41,588 nt of DNA from contig JADGDF010000016.1 of NCBI GenBank assembly GCA_016745055.1, forward strand, positions 1-41,588. Reading direction: 5' to 3'. Position numbers and translations under genes: made by a program. The first letter of the stretch is position 1, and each line of letters begins with the position of its first letter. Positions 35,666 through 41,588 of this stretch are shown here, piece by piece. Source of the DNA: Thiotrichaceae bacterium. GTDB lineage: Bacteria > Pseudomonadota > Gammaproteobacteria > Beggiatoales > Beggiatoaceae. Below the pieces are notes generated by a model, which did not search any database, was not told where the DNA came from, and was given only the letters and a program-made list of their open reading frames with translations.

Positions 35666-36325
35666 ATGGAAAATTTCATGCATATAGCCAAATTACTACC
35701 ATCAAATATTTTATCCTCGCAAGCACGAAAACCAACAGGCTTAATTGGTTGTTATATCATGACCAAACTGTTTAACCACGGTAATGCAGATATTAATGCT
35801 TTTGTTAAAGAAACGCTTGAAGTACAAGGCAATGATAGCATTTTAGAAATTGGTTTTGGGCCTGGTAAATTAATTAATGCAATCGCTGAAATAACGGCAG
35901 ATGGTATTGTCGAAGGTATCGACTTTTCAGCAGTCATGCTAAGTCAAGCACAAAAAATTAATAAACACCATATTTTAAACGGGAGAGTGAGGTTACAAAA
36001 GAAAGAGTGTCGCCAACTACCTTTTAAGACGGATTTATTTGATAAAGTATGTTCTACTAACACATTATATTTTTGGAAAACACCTGAAGAATACTTTGCT
36101 GAAATGCTCCGAGTATTAAAGCCAAACGGTAAAGTTGTCATTGGTTTTCGTGATGATAAGCAAATGAAAGGTTTAAATCTCAGTAAAGATATCTTTAGCA
36201 CTTATTCATGTGGAGAAGTTGCTGGCTTGCTATCAAATGCAGGATTTACTGACGTAAAAATATTAGAAAAAGAAGGTAAGCCGTTTCTTTCTTATTGTGC
36301 GATTGGAAATAAACCTCAACGTTAA
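35666..36325 (+). CDS. SAM-dependent methyltransferase, class I
   Basis: The 219-residue cytoplasmic protein has the Rossmann-type methyltransferase core. Motif I is ILEIGFGPGKL (near residues 59-69) for SAM binding, the acidic residue after strand 2 lies in VEGIDFS, motif III-like is LPFKTDLFDKVCSTNTLYFW, and then comes EMLRVLKPNGKVVIGFR. It resembles UbiE/Methyltransf_11 proteins, but the substrate is unknown. An alternative start at ATG 35678 has GGA 7 nt upstream and would remove four residues. The gene ends 15 nt before the end of the converging moxR gene. A ubiquinone-pathway role is not indicated by its context. Confidence 0.85.
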   Translation: MENFMHIAKLLPSNILSSQARKPTGLIGCYIMTKLFNHGNADINAFVKETLEVQGNDSILEIGFGPGKLINAIAEITADGIVEGIDFSAVMLSQAQKINKHHILNGRVRLQKKECRQLPFKTDLFDKVCSTNTLYFWKTPEEYFAEMLRVLKPNGKVVIGFRDDKQMKGLNLSKDIFSTYSCGEVAGLLSNAGFTDVKILEKEGKPFLSYCAIGNKPQR

Positions 36326-36340
36326 TCAGTATACTTTGTT

Positions 36341-37279
36341 TTAAACAGGCACAGAAACTTGTTTCAAAATAGTTTCCACCACATTTTCTCCTGTCAATCC
36401 ACTAAAATGAGCTTGTGTATCTATTTTCAGACGATGAGCAATGACGGGGGCTGCAATTTCTTGGATATGATCAGGAGTGACAAAAACCATTTCATTGAAT
36501 AATGCCAATGCTTGAGCTGTTTTCATCAAGCTCAAAGAAGCACGAGGACTTGCACCCATTTGCACACCAATTGCGGTGCGCGTAGCGGTTACCAACGCAA
36601 CAATATAATGTTTTAGTTCTTCGCTAATATGAACCATTCGAACTGCTTGCTTCAACTGTTCTACTTCTTCGCGAGTTGCACAAGATTTTATTTCTGTTAT
36701 TTGTTGATGATTTGACAAGATGTTGACTTCCTCAGCCTCAGAAACATAACCCAAACTGAATCGCATAGCGAAACGATCCATTTGTGCTTCTGGCAAAGGA
36801 TAAGTACCATGAAATTCTATAGGATTTTGAGTGGCAATGACAAAAAATGCTTCACCCAATTCGTATTTTTTGCCATCCAGACTAATCTGCTTTTCTCCCA
36901 TTGCTTCTAATAATGCGGATTGAGTTCTTGGAGAAGCACGATTTATCTCATCTGCAAGTAAAATTTCAGTAAAAATTGGACCTTGGTGAAAGCAAAAATT
37001 TTGTGCTTGGGGATCAAAAATAGAAACGCCTAGAATGTCAGAAGGTAAGAGATCAGGTGTAAACTGGATGCGTTGAAATGTCATGTGTAATGATTGCGCC
37101 AAGGCTTTTGCCAAAGTTGTTTTACCTGTGCCAGGTAAATCTTCCAACAGCACATGTCCACCACTGGCAAATGCAGCTAGTAATATTCTAATTGCATTGG
37201 ATTGCCCTGTAATAACAGTTTCAAGGCCCTCTTTGATTTTTTGATAAGTATTTAATACAGAAGTAAAATCAGAAGACAT
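36341..37279 (-). CDS. MoxR-family AAA+ ATPase
   Basis: This is a chaperone-like AAA+ ATPase of the MoxR family. Such proteins help load cofactors or mature complexes, usually with a DUF58 and VWA-domain partner. With the start at ATG 37279 (AGGGA 9 nt before; another ATG at 37288 is too close to it) the protein has 312 residues. Walker A is GTGKTT (50-55) with LLEDLPG before it. Walker B is LLADEINRA (Asp110, Glu111), followed by sensor ATQNP and the arginine-rich MDRFAMRF. The usual DUF58 gene is not present on either side: the methyltransferase converges downstream and the cco operon lies upstream. A role in cytochrome oxidase maturation is conceivable but unproven. Confidence 0.92.
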   Translation of the reverse strand: MSSDFTSVLNTYQKIKEGLETVITGQSNAIRILLAAFASGGHVLLEDLPGTGKTTLAKALAQSLHMTFQRIQFTPDLLPSDILGVSIFDPQAQNFCFHQGPIFTEILLADEINRASPRTQSALLEAMGEKQISLDGKKYELGEAFFVIATQNPIEFHGTYPLPEAQMDRFAMRFSLGYVSEAEEVNILSNHQQITEIKSCATREEVEQLKQAVRMVHISEELKHYIVALVTATRTAIGVQMGASPRASLSLMKTAQALALFNEMVFVTPDHIQEIAAPVIAHRLKIDTQAHFSGLTGENVVETILKQVSVPV

Positions 37280-37531
37280 TAACTTCATTCCCTATTGTTT
37301 ATAAAAAAAACACGATATTTAGAAGAGATTTGATAACGTTCACGGGACTTCTCTGTTTCTAAGAACGATTCAATGCCTCAGCGAGACTGATTGTTAATTG
37401 TCCCAACGCATTTGGTCTCCATAAGCTCTCCGTACCATTACGCTTCGCTACTTCGTCACCCGAGTCCATTTGACACTGAGGTTTGTTCAAAAATCTCGAA
37501 AAACGCACAATATAGCATAGTAATCAGCCAA

Positions 37532-37566
37532 GTAGGGTGAGTTAGCAACAGAGTAACGCATCCTAC
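37532..37566. repeat. GTAGGGTG-type imperfect palindrome
   Basis: GTAGGGTGAGTTA (37532-37544) faces TAACGCATCCTAC (37554-37566), matching at 11 of 13 positions. Elements of this form are scattered through some cyanobacterial and sulfur-bacterial genomes, as far as I recall. No second copy is in this window. Confidence 0.6.
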
Positions 37567-37599
37567 ATCCTGCATTAAGATGGTATAACTAATTTTTGC

Positions 37600-37635
37600 A
37601 AAAAAAACCCGACAAATCTTAGACTTGTCAGGTTT
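37600..37635 (-). terminator. Rho-independent terminator of the cco operon
   Basis: On the minus strand, AAACCTGACAAGT, a 5-nt loop and ATTTGTCGGGTTT form a 13-bp stem in RNA (two G-U pairs) followed directly by a run of T. The stem lies at 37605-37635, 24 nt after the ccoP stop. The G-U pairs work only in minus-strand RNA, which fixes the direction. Confidence 0.88.
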
Positions 37636-37659
37636 ATTGGACTACTAAAAAAACTCTGC

Positions 37660-38580
37660 TTATTTTTTATCAGACAAGCTATATACGTAAGCAGCTAACA
37701 AATGAACTTTGGCCTCACCCAGAAAATCACCGTGGGCTGGCATTACACCTTGACGACCATTTTTAAGGGTCTCAAGTAATTCTGCTTTTTTGCTACCATA
37801 TAACCAAACATCATCAGTCAGGTTAGGTGCACCCACAGCAGCCATACCAGTACCAGCAGGTGTGTGACAGGCCATACAAATGCCATCAAATTTTGTTTTG
37901 CCTTTAGCAACTTTATCTGCATCTACGGTTTGGCCAGACAAACTTAAGACATATTCTGCTACATTTTCAATATCTTCATCTGTGGCTAAACCATTTGCCT
38001 GTCCATTAGGCATGACTGCTTGACGACCGTTGGCAATAGAAGTCTTAATCGCTTGTGGCTCACCACCCCATAACCAATCATTGTCAGTTAGATTAGGAAA
38101 GCCTTTACTGCCGCGTGCGTCCGAGCCATGACACACATTACAATAGGTCATGAACAAACGTTTACCCATGGCTACTGCATGATTGTCTTTGGCTAAATCT
38201 TCAACGGGCTTATCCAAAAAGACAGCATATAGTGGGTCATATGCATTTTTTGCTTCTTGCATTTCCTTTTCGTATTGACCAATTTCTGACCAACCCAAAT
38301 AGCCTTTAAAAGAGCCTAAACCTGGATATAAGGCCAGATAAATTAAGCCAAAAATTAAGGTGATAATAAACATCCATAACCACCATCTAGGTAAAGGATT
38401 ATTAAACTCTTCTAAGTTTTCATCCCATACGTGACCCATGGTTTTTACTTCTTCTTGAGACTTGGGGCGATCACCTGACATCCATAATATCAGTAAAAAA
38501 CAGAGAAGAATACCACCAAGCGTACCTGAAATAATAAACCATTCCCAGAAATTACTTGTAAACAATTCTGGATCAAACAT
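37660..38580 (-). CDS. ccoP: Cytochrome cbb3 oxidase subunit CcoP
   Basis: This is the di-heme c-type cytochrome subunit of the high-affinity cbb3 oxygen reductase, anchored in the inner membrane with its hemes in the periplasm. From ATG 38580 (AAGGAG about 7 nt upstream) it has 306 residues. Two membrane helices (about 12-34 and 66-85) are followed by heme-binding CNVCH (147-151) with its methionine in VMPNG, and CMACH (235-239) with VMPAHG. The frame is open further upstream to 38628, but that extension is inside ccoQ. It overlaps ccoQ by 8 nt and is the last gene of the operon, followed by a strong terminator. Confidence 0.96.
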   Translation of the reverse strand: MFDPELFTSNFWEWFIISGTLGGILLCFLLILWMSGDRPKSQEEVKTMGHVWDENLEEFNNPLPRWWLWMFIITLIFGLIYLALYPGLGSFKGYLGWSEIGQYEKEMQEAKNAYDPLYAVFLDKPVEDLAKDNHAVAMGKRLFMTYCNVCHGSDARGSKGFPNLTDNDWLWGGEPQAIKTSIANGRQAVMPNGQANGLATDEDIENVAEYVLSLSGQTVDADKVAKGKTKFDGICMACHTPAGTGMAAVGAPNLTDDVWLYGSKKAELLETLKNGRQGVMPAHGDFLGEAKVHLLAAYVYSLSDKK

Positions 38581-38755
38581 GTTTTTTCTCCTTGTCCGTT
38601 GATTCAAGTGCGTCATCGTCTTCGTCAACGACTGATTGGGCTATATCTTCATAGTGTTTTTTACGCTTACCACTAAATGCCCAAAACACGATCCCAAAAA
38701 ACAGGATCGCGACGATGACTGTCCAAATAGGTTGGAAAGTAACCAAAAATTCCAC
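38573..38755 (-). CDS. ccoQ: Cytochrome cbb3 oxidase small subunit CcoQ
   Basis: The 60-residue protein with one N-terminal membrane helix (about 7-28) and a charged cytoplasmic tail is the CcoQ/FixQ subunit, which stabilises the cbb3 complex. FWAFSGKRKKHYED after the helix is typical. The start is GTG at 38755, two nt after the ccoO stop, with GGAG 8 nt upstream in the end of ccoO. Its end overlaps ccoP by 8 nt, so translation is probably coupled. Confidence 0.93.
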   Translation of the reverse strand: MEFLVTFQPIWTVIVAILFFGIVFWAFSGKRKKHYEDIAQSVVDEDDDALESTDKEKKHV

Positions 38756-38757
38756 GA

Positions 38758-39375
38758 TTATCTCCGTGTCTTAATCGTAGTGCCTAAATTTTGTAGATAG
38801 GCAATCAGTGCATCGACTTCTTTTTTGCCTTCTAACGCTTTAGACGCATTATTGATTTGTTCCTCAGTATAAGGATGACCAAACACGTCTTTCAAAGTAC
38901 GCATTTTCTTTTGAATCAATGGATCATCTAAATCTTTGGTCAACATCCAAGGATAACCTGGCATGACAGATTCAGGGACCACACTGCGTGGATCTCTTAG
39001 GTGTTCACGATGCCAATCGTCACTATAACGTCCGCCTACACGATGTAAGTCAGGCCCAGTACGCTTTGAACCCCACTGGAAAGGACGATCATAGACAAAC
39101 TCACCTGCGACTGAGTAGTGGCCATAACGTTCTGTTTCTGCCCGAAAGGGACGAATCATTTGTGAATGGCATACATAGCAGCCTTCACGAACGTAAATGT
39201 CACGTCCAGCAAGTTCTAGCGCGCTGTAAGGCTTCAGTCCTTCAACGGGTTCAGTCATAGTTTTCATGAAAAACAAGGGCACAATTTGGACTAATGCTCC
39301 CACACTGACCATGAAGATGATGAGAATAATCATCAGACCAATATTTTTCTCGACTTTCTCATGTCCTGTTGACAT
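38758..39375 (-). CDS. ccoO: Cytochrome cbb3 oxidase subunit CcoO
   Basis: This is the mono-heme c-type cytochrome of cbb3 oxidase, passing electrons from CcoP to CcoN. The 205-residue protein has one N-terminal membrane helix (about 13-36), the heme site CYVCH (66-70) followed by SQMIRPF, and the conserved block [19 protein letters not shown]. The [10 protein letters not shown] motif holds the methionine ligand. ATG 39375 has AGGAG upstream. It begins 12 nt after ccoN ends. Confidence 0.97.
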   Translation of the reverse strand: MSTGHEKVEKNIGLMIILIIFMVSVGALVQIVPLFFMKTMTEPVEGLKPYSALELAGRDIYVREGCYVCHSQMIRPFRAETERYGHYSVAGEFVYDRPFQWGSKRTGPDLHRVGGRYSDDWHREHLRDPRSVVPESVMPGYPWMLTKDLDDPLIQKKMRTLKDVFGHPYTEEQINNASKALEGKKEVDALIAYLQNLGTTIKTRR

Positions 39376-39387
39376 TCACTTTTCTCC

Positions 39388-40824
39388 TTAGTGTGCGTGG
39401 GCCAATGGGGCAGGAATGGCATCTTTCACATCTTTGGGATCATAACCGACAACTGTCATGAAAATGTTATATGCCATAAGCAACATGCCCATTAAGAAGG
39501 AAACGCCGCCTAAGAAACGAGTGACGTAGTAAGGGTGCATGGCTGCCACAGATTCTGCAAAGCTATAGGTCAAGGTGCCATCATCATTAACTGCACGCCA
39601 CATTAACCCTTGCATAATACCAGATACCCACATTGCTGAAATATAGAGCACGATACCAATGGTGGCTACCCAGAAGTGAATTTCAACGAGTTTCATGCTG
39701 TAAAGTTTACGTCCAACAAGGCGTGGGATGAGATAATATAAACTACCGATGGTCACTAACGCCATCCAGCCTAATGCGCCAGAATGTACGTGGCCAATGG
39801 TCCAATCCGTGTAGTGAGATAAGGCATTAACGGTCTTAATGGCCATCATGGGACCTTCAAAGGTAGACATACCGTAAAAGGAGATAGACACAATCAAGAA
39901 GCGAATAATAGGATCGCTACGCAGTTTTTCCCAAGCGCCAGATAGGGTCATAATGCCATTAATCATCCCACCCCAAGAAGGTGCTAATAAGATCAAAGAC
40001 ATTACCATACCTAAGGATTGAGTCCAATCAGGCAATGCGGTGTAATGTAAATGGTGAGGACCCGCCCAAATGTAGGTAAAAATCAACGCCCAAAAGTGAA
40101 CAATGGATAAACGGTAGGAGTAAACAGGTCGGCCTGCTTGTTTAGGCACAAAATAGTACATCATGCCTAAAAATGCGGCAGTTAGGAAGAAACCGACAGC
40201 ATTGTGACCATACCACCATTGCACCATTGCATCTTGCACCCCCGCATAAGCAGAGTAAGATTTCCAACTGAGAAAGTCTACTGGCACTGCAGCACTATTT
40301 CCTAAATGTAAAATCGCCACCGTAATAATAAAAGCGCCGTAGAACCAGTTGGCGACATAAATATGCGGTGTTTTACGTTTAACAATGGTGCCAAAAAAGA
40401 CAATAGCGTAAGTTACCCAAATTAAGGTGATAAGAATATCAATAGGCCATTCAAGTTCAGCGTATTCTTTGCTAGACGTAATGCCTAAAGGTAAAGTAAT
40501 CACAGCTCCGATGATGACTAGTTGCCATCCCCAGAAAGTGAGGGCTGCTAGTTTGTCAGAAATGAGCCTGACGTGACAGGTCCGTTGAACAACGTAGTAA
40601 GAGGTTGCAAATAACGCGCTACCGCCGAAAGCAAAAATAACTGCGTTGGTATGTAATGGTCTTAATCGACCAAAACTAAGATAAGGTATGTCAAAATTGA
40701 GCCAAGGCCAGGCAAGTTGAGCTGCGATAAAAACACCTACAGACATCCCAACAATACCCCAGACAATTGTCATAATGGCGAACTGTCTAACGACCTTATA
40801 ATTATAGGTTGTTTGCTCTGCCAT
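39388..40824 (-). CDS. ccoN: Cytochrome cbb3 oxidase catalytic subunit CcoN
   Basis: This is the heme-copper catalytic subunit of cbb3 oxidase. It reduces oxygen at low concentration and pumps protons. The 478-residue protein is all membrane helices (about twelve). Family marks are [18 protein letters not shown] near residue 55, [13 protein letters not shown] (copper ligand histidine), the GPHHLHY histidine pair, and [14 protein letters not shown] near the high-spin heme ligands. GGGAG lies 8 nt before ATG 40824. It is the first gene of ccoNOQP. No FNR-type box (TTGAT-N4-ATCAA) was found in the 390 nt upstream. The assembly genes ccoGHIS are not in the window. Confidence 0.97.
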   Translation of the reverse strand: MAEQTTYNYKVVRQFAIMTIVWGIVGMSVGVFIAAQLAWPWLNFDIPYLSFGRLRPLHTNAVIFAFGGSALFATSYYVVQRTCHVRLISDKLAALTFWGWQLVIIGAVITLPLGITSSKEYAELEWPIDILITLIWVTYAIVFFGTIVKRKTPHIYVANWFYGAFIITVAILHLGNSAAVPVDFLSWKSYSAYAGVQDAMVQWWYGHNAVGFFLTAAFLGMMYYFVPKQAGRPVYSYRLSIVHFWALIFTYIWAGPHHLHYTALPDWTQSLGMVMSLILLAPSWGGMINGIMTLSGAWEKLRSDPIIRFLIVSISFYGMSTFEGPMMAIKTVNALSHYTDWTIGHVHSGALGWMALVTIGSLYYLIPRLVGRKLYSMKLVEIHFWVATIGIVLYISAMWVSGIMQGLMWRAVNDDGTLTYSFAESVAAMHPYYVTRFLGGVSFLMGMLLMAYNIFMTVVGYDPKDVKDAIPAPLAHAH

Positions 40825-41216
40825 CTGTTTCTCCCGAGTCGTTAAAGATTTTAGATTAAACTGGCTTTTTCTCTAAAAGTTTTAAAGCCAGCATTCCCCC
40901 GAACAGCTAATAGTATCAGCATATTTGCTACTTCTGTCATGCCTTTGACAACCAAGCATCGCCTATTTGTGCTACTCACGTTCTTGTAGATCGATTTATA
41001 GTAGAAATGCAGGTAACAAGCTTTAGTTATCTAGCAACGGTGAGGCTATTTTACACTGCAATGGGTTGGATTGCTATGCTCAGTCACGGCTTAATCAAAT
41101 TTAATGTGAGCGCTTTGAATCATAGCTAAAGCAAAAGGTATATATACTTAAATAGGACAGTCATTTATAAATTATTATGGATATTACTAACAAAAATAAG
41201 CGGGAGGTTTTCAGAT
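40825..41216. promoter_or_regulatory. Promoter region upstream of ccoN
   Basis: This 392-nt gap lies between the cco operon and the small frame at 41217. CTGGCTTT (40861-40868) and AAAGCCAG (40884-40891) form an 8-bp hairpin 37 nt upstream of ccoN, within its likely leader. The rest is AT-rich. I saw no FNR box and no clear promoter. Confidence 0.4.
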
Positions 41217-41291
41217 ATGGCAGGACATCCTATAAACATCGCGGCAATTCCATACGCAAACTTTAACTTACCTATTGAATTTGCTAGATAA
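41217..41291 (+). CDS. Possible 24-residue peptide gene
   Basis: A 25-codon frame starts ATG 41217 with a strong ribosome binding site, GGGAGG (41202-41207), at 9-nt spacing. The peptide begins MAGHPINIAAIPYANF and ends with NLPIEFAR. It has no signal peptide or membrane segment and only a few charged residues. A hairpin follows just after the stop. It might be a leader peptide, a peptide precursor, or the start of a gene that the nearby IS element destroyed. I recognise no family. The good ribosome binding site and hairpin are the only support. Confidence 0.4.
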   Translation: MAGHPINIAAIPYANFNLPIEFAR

Positions 41292-41292
41292 A

Positions 41293-41327
41293 CAAAAAAA
41301 CCTGCAAATTTAATATTCCGCAGGTTT
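41293..41327 (-). terminator. Rho-independent terminator, minus strand
   Basis: AAACCTGC (41298-41305) and GCAGGTTT (41320-41327) form a perfect 8-bp stem. On the minus strand it is followed by a run of seven T. On the plus strand the run is TTTAATCT, which is weaker. It may therefore end a minus-strand gene to its right, where an IS element now sits, and also act after the small plus-strand frame. Confidence 0.65.
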
Positions 41328-41345
41328 AATCTATCTATAACTTAC

Positions 41346-41588
41346 TAAGAACCTGTTTAAAGTCTTTGAAAAAGTATAAAAGTTGTTCGATAATGGTGGA
41401 ATGAGAAAAACATACCCAAGCGACCTAAGTCGCAAACAATTTGAACAAATCCAACCTTTTCTAGAAAGAGCTCGCAAACGTACAAGTCTAAGGAAGGTAG
41501 AACTTTATGAAATCTTTTGTGCAGTATTGTACGTACTCAAAAGTGGTTGTCAGTGGAGAATGCTACCAGAAGGTTTTCCTAAATGGCA
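41346..41588 (+). mobile_element. IS5-family insertion sequence, left part
   Basis: The element is inferred from the transposase start at 41401 and the terminal-repeat-like AAGAACCTGTTTAAAG just before it. The exact end and any target duplication cannot be fixed without the right end. The core GAACCTGTTTA recurs at 21-31. Confidence 0.6.
41401..41588 (+). CDS. IS5-family transposase, N-terminal part (cut by window end)
   Basis: The first 62 codons of a transposase are visible: MRKTYPSDLSRKQFEQIQPF, then LYEIFCAVLYVLKSGCQWRM and LPEGFPKW. This matches the N-terminal DUF4096-type domain of IS5-family transposases, in which the block from VLYVL to CQWRMLP is diagnostic. The DDE catalytic core lies beyond the window. 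The likely left end of the element is near 41346-41349 (AGAACCTGTTTAAAGTC), about 50 nt upstream, as is usual for these small elements. Completeness and subgroup cannot be judged here. Confidence 0.85.
   Translation, partial: MRKTYPSDLSRKQFEQIQPFLERARKRTSLRKVELYEIFCAVLYVLKSGCQWRMLPEGFPKW

Larger units (their letters stand above)
37289..37659. other. Intergenic region moxR-ccoP
   Basis: This 371-nt gap contains the terminator of the cco operon, a dispersed palindrome (37532-37566) and a minus-strand open stretch (37359-37469, 36 codons from an ATG without ribosome binding site). That stretch is not convincing as a gene. The moxR promoter should lie in this region. Confidence 0.5.

Noticed and set aside
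37359-37469. Minus-strand frame of 36 codons between moxR and ccoP
   Set aside because: It has no ribosome binding site, no recognisable family and no second line of evidence. The open stretch is short enough to arise by chance.
38581-38628. 16-residue N-terminal extension of CcoP
   Set aside because: The stretch lies inside ccoQ in another frame, and ATG 38580 has a strong AAGGAG site and gives the family start.
40825-41216. FNR/ANR site upstream of ccoN
   Set aside because: Expected for a cbb3 operon, but no TTGAT-N4-ATCAA match was found on reading both strands. The closest ATCAA lacks its partner half.

Overview
The window is an AT-rich stretch of a bacterial chromosome, most likely a gammaproteobacterium of the Beggiatoa/Thiotrichales kind. 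This is an inference. It rests on a class III PHA synthase pair, a Coq7-type ubiquinone hydroxylase, a cbb3 oxidase operon, gammaproteobacterial-type rpsB/tsf, very large Ser/Thr-His kinases of a type otherwise typical of cyanobacteria and Beggiatoaceae, and many short dispersed palindromes.

Left part (1-9.4 kb), mostly housekeeping: phaE-phaC (carbon storage), trxB, a lone sdhB, a lone nuoE and rodA on the plus strand. A 1.15 kb gene-poor patch follows. It holds the remains of toxin-antitoxin genes (a frameshifted YoeB-type toxin tail and two diverged copies of a VapB-like antitoxin start). Then come ispH-speB on the minus strand.

Middle part (9.5-26.3 kb), all on the minus strand: two tandem giant kinases of about 1,800 residues (Ser/Thr kinase, AAA-type ATPase, TPR-like region, GAF, histidine kinase), then a possible 37-residue membrane peptide, a hybrid histidine kinase with receiver, a TfpX/TfpZ-like membrane protein and a TonB-dependent receptor. 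The two giant genes are identical over their first 1,993 nt but clearly diverged afterwards, which looks like gene conversion of the kinase-ATPase half. This signalling block is the most unusual part of the window.

Right part (26.9-41.6 kb): map diverges from rpsB-tsf, and coq7 converges on tsf. Two large exported proteins follow (a three-domain protein with a linker and a propeller-like C-terminus, and a protein with three PPC-like repeats plus an Ig-like domain), then a small cysteine-rich exported protein, a methyltransferase, an orphan MoxR ATPase and the operon ccoN-ccoO-ccoQ-ccoP with a strong terminator. At the right edge lie a possible 24-codon gene with a strong ribosome binding site and the start of an IS5-family transposase cut by the window end.

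No tRNA, rRNA or CRISPR array was seen.
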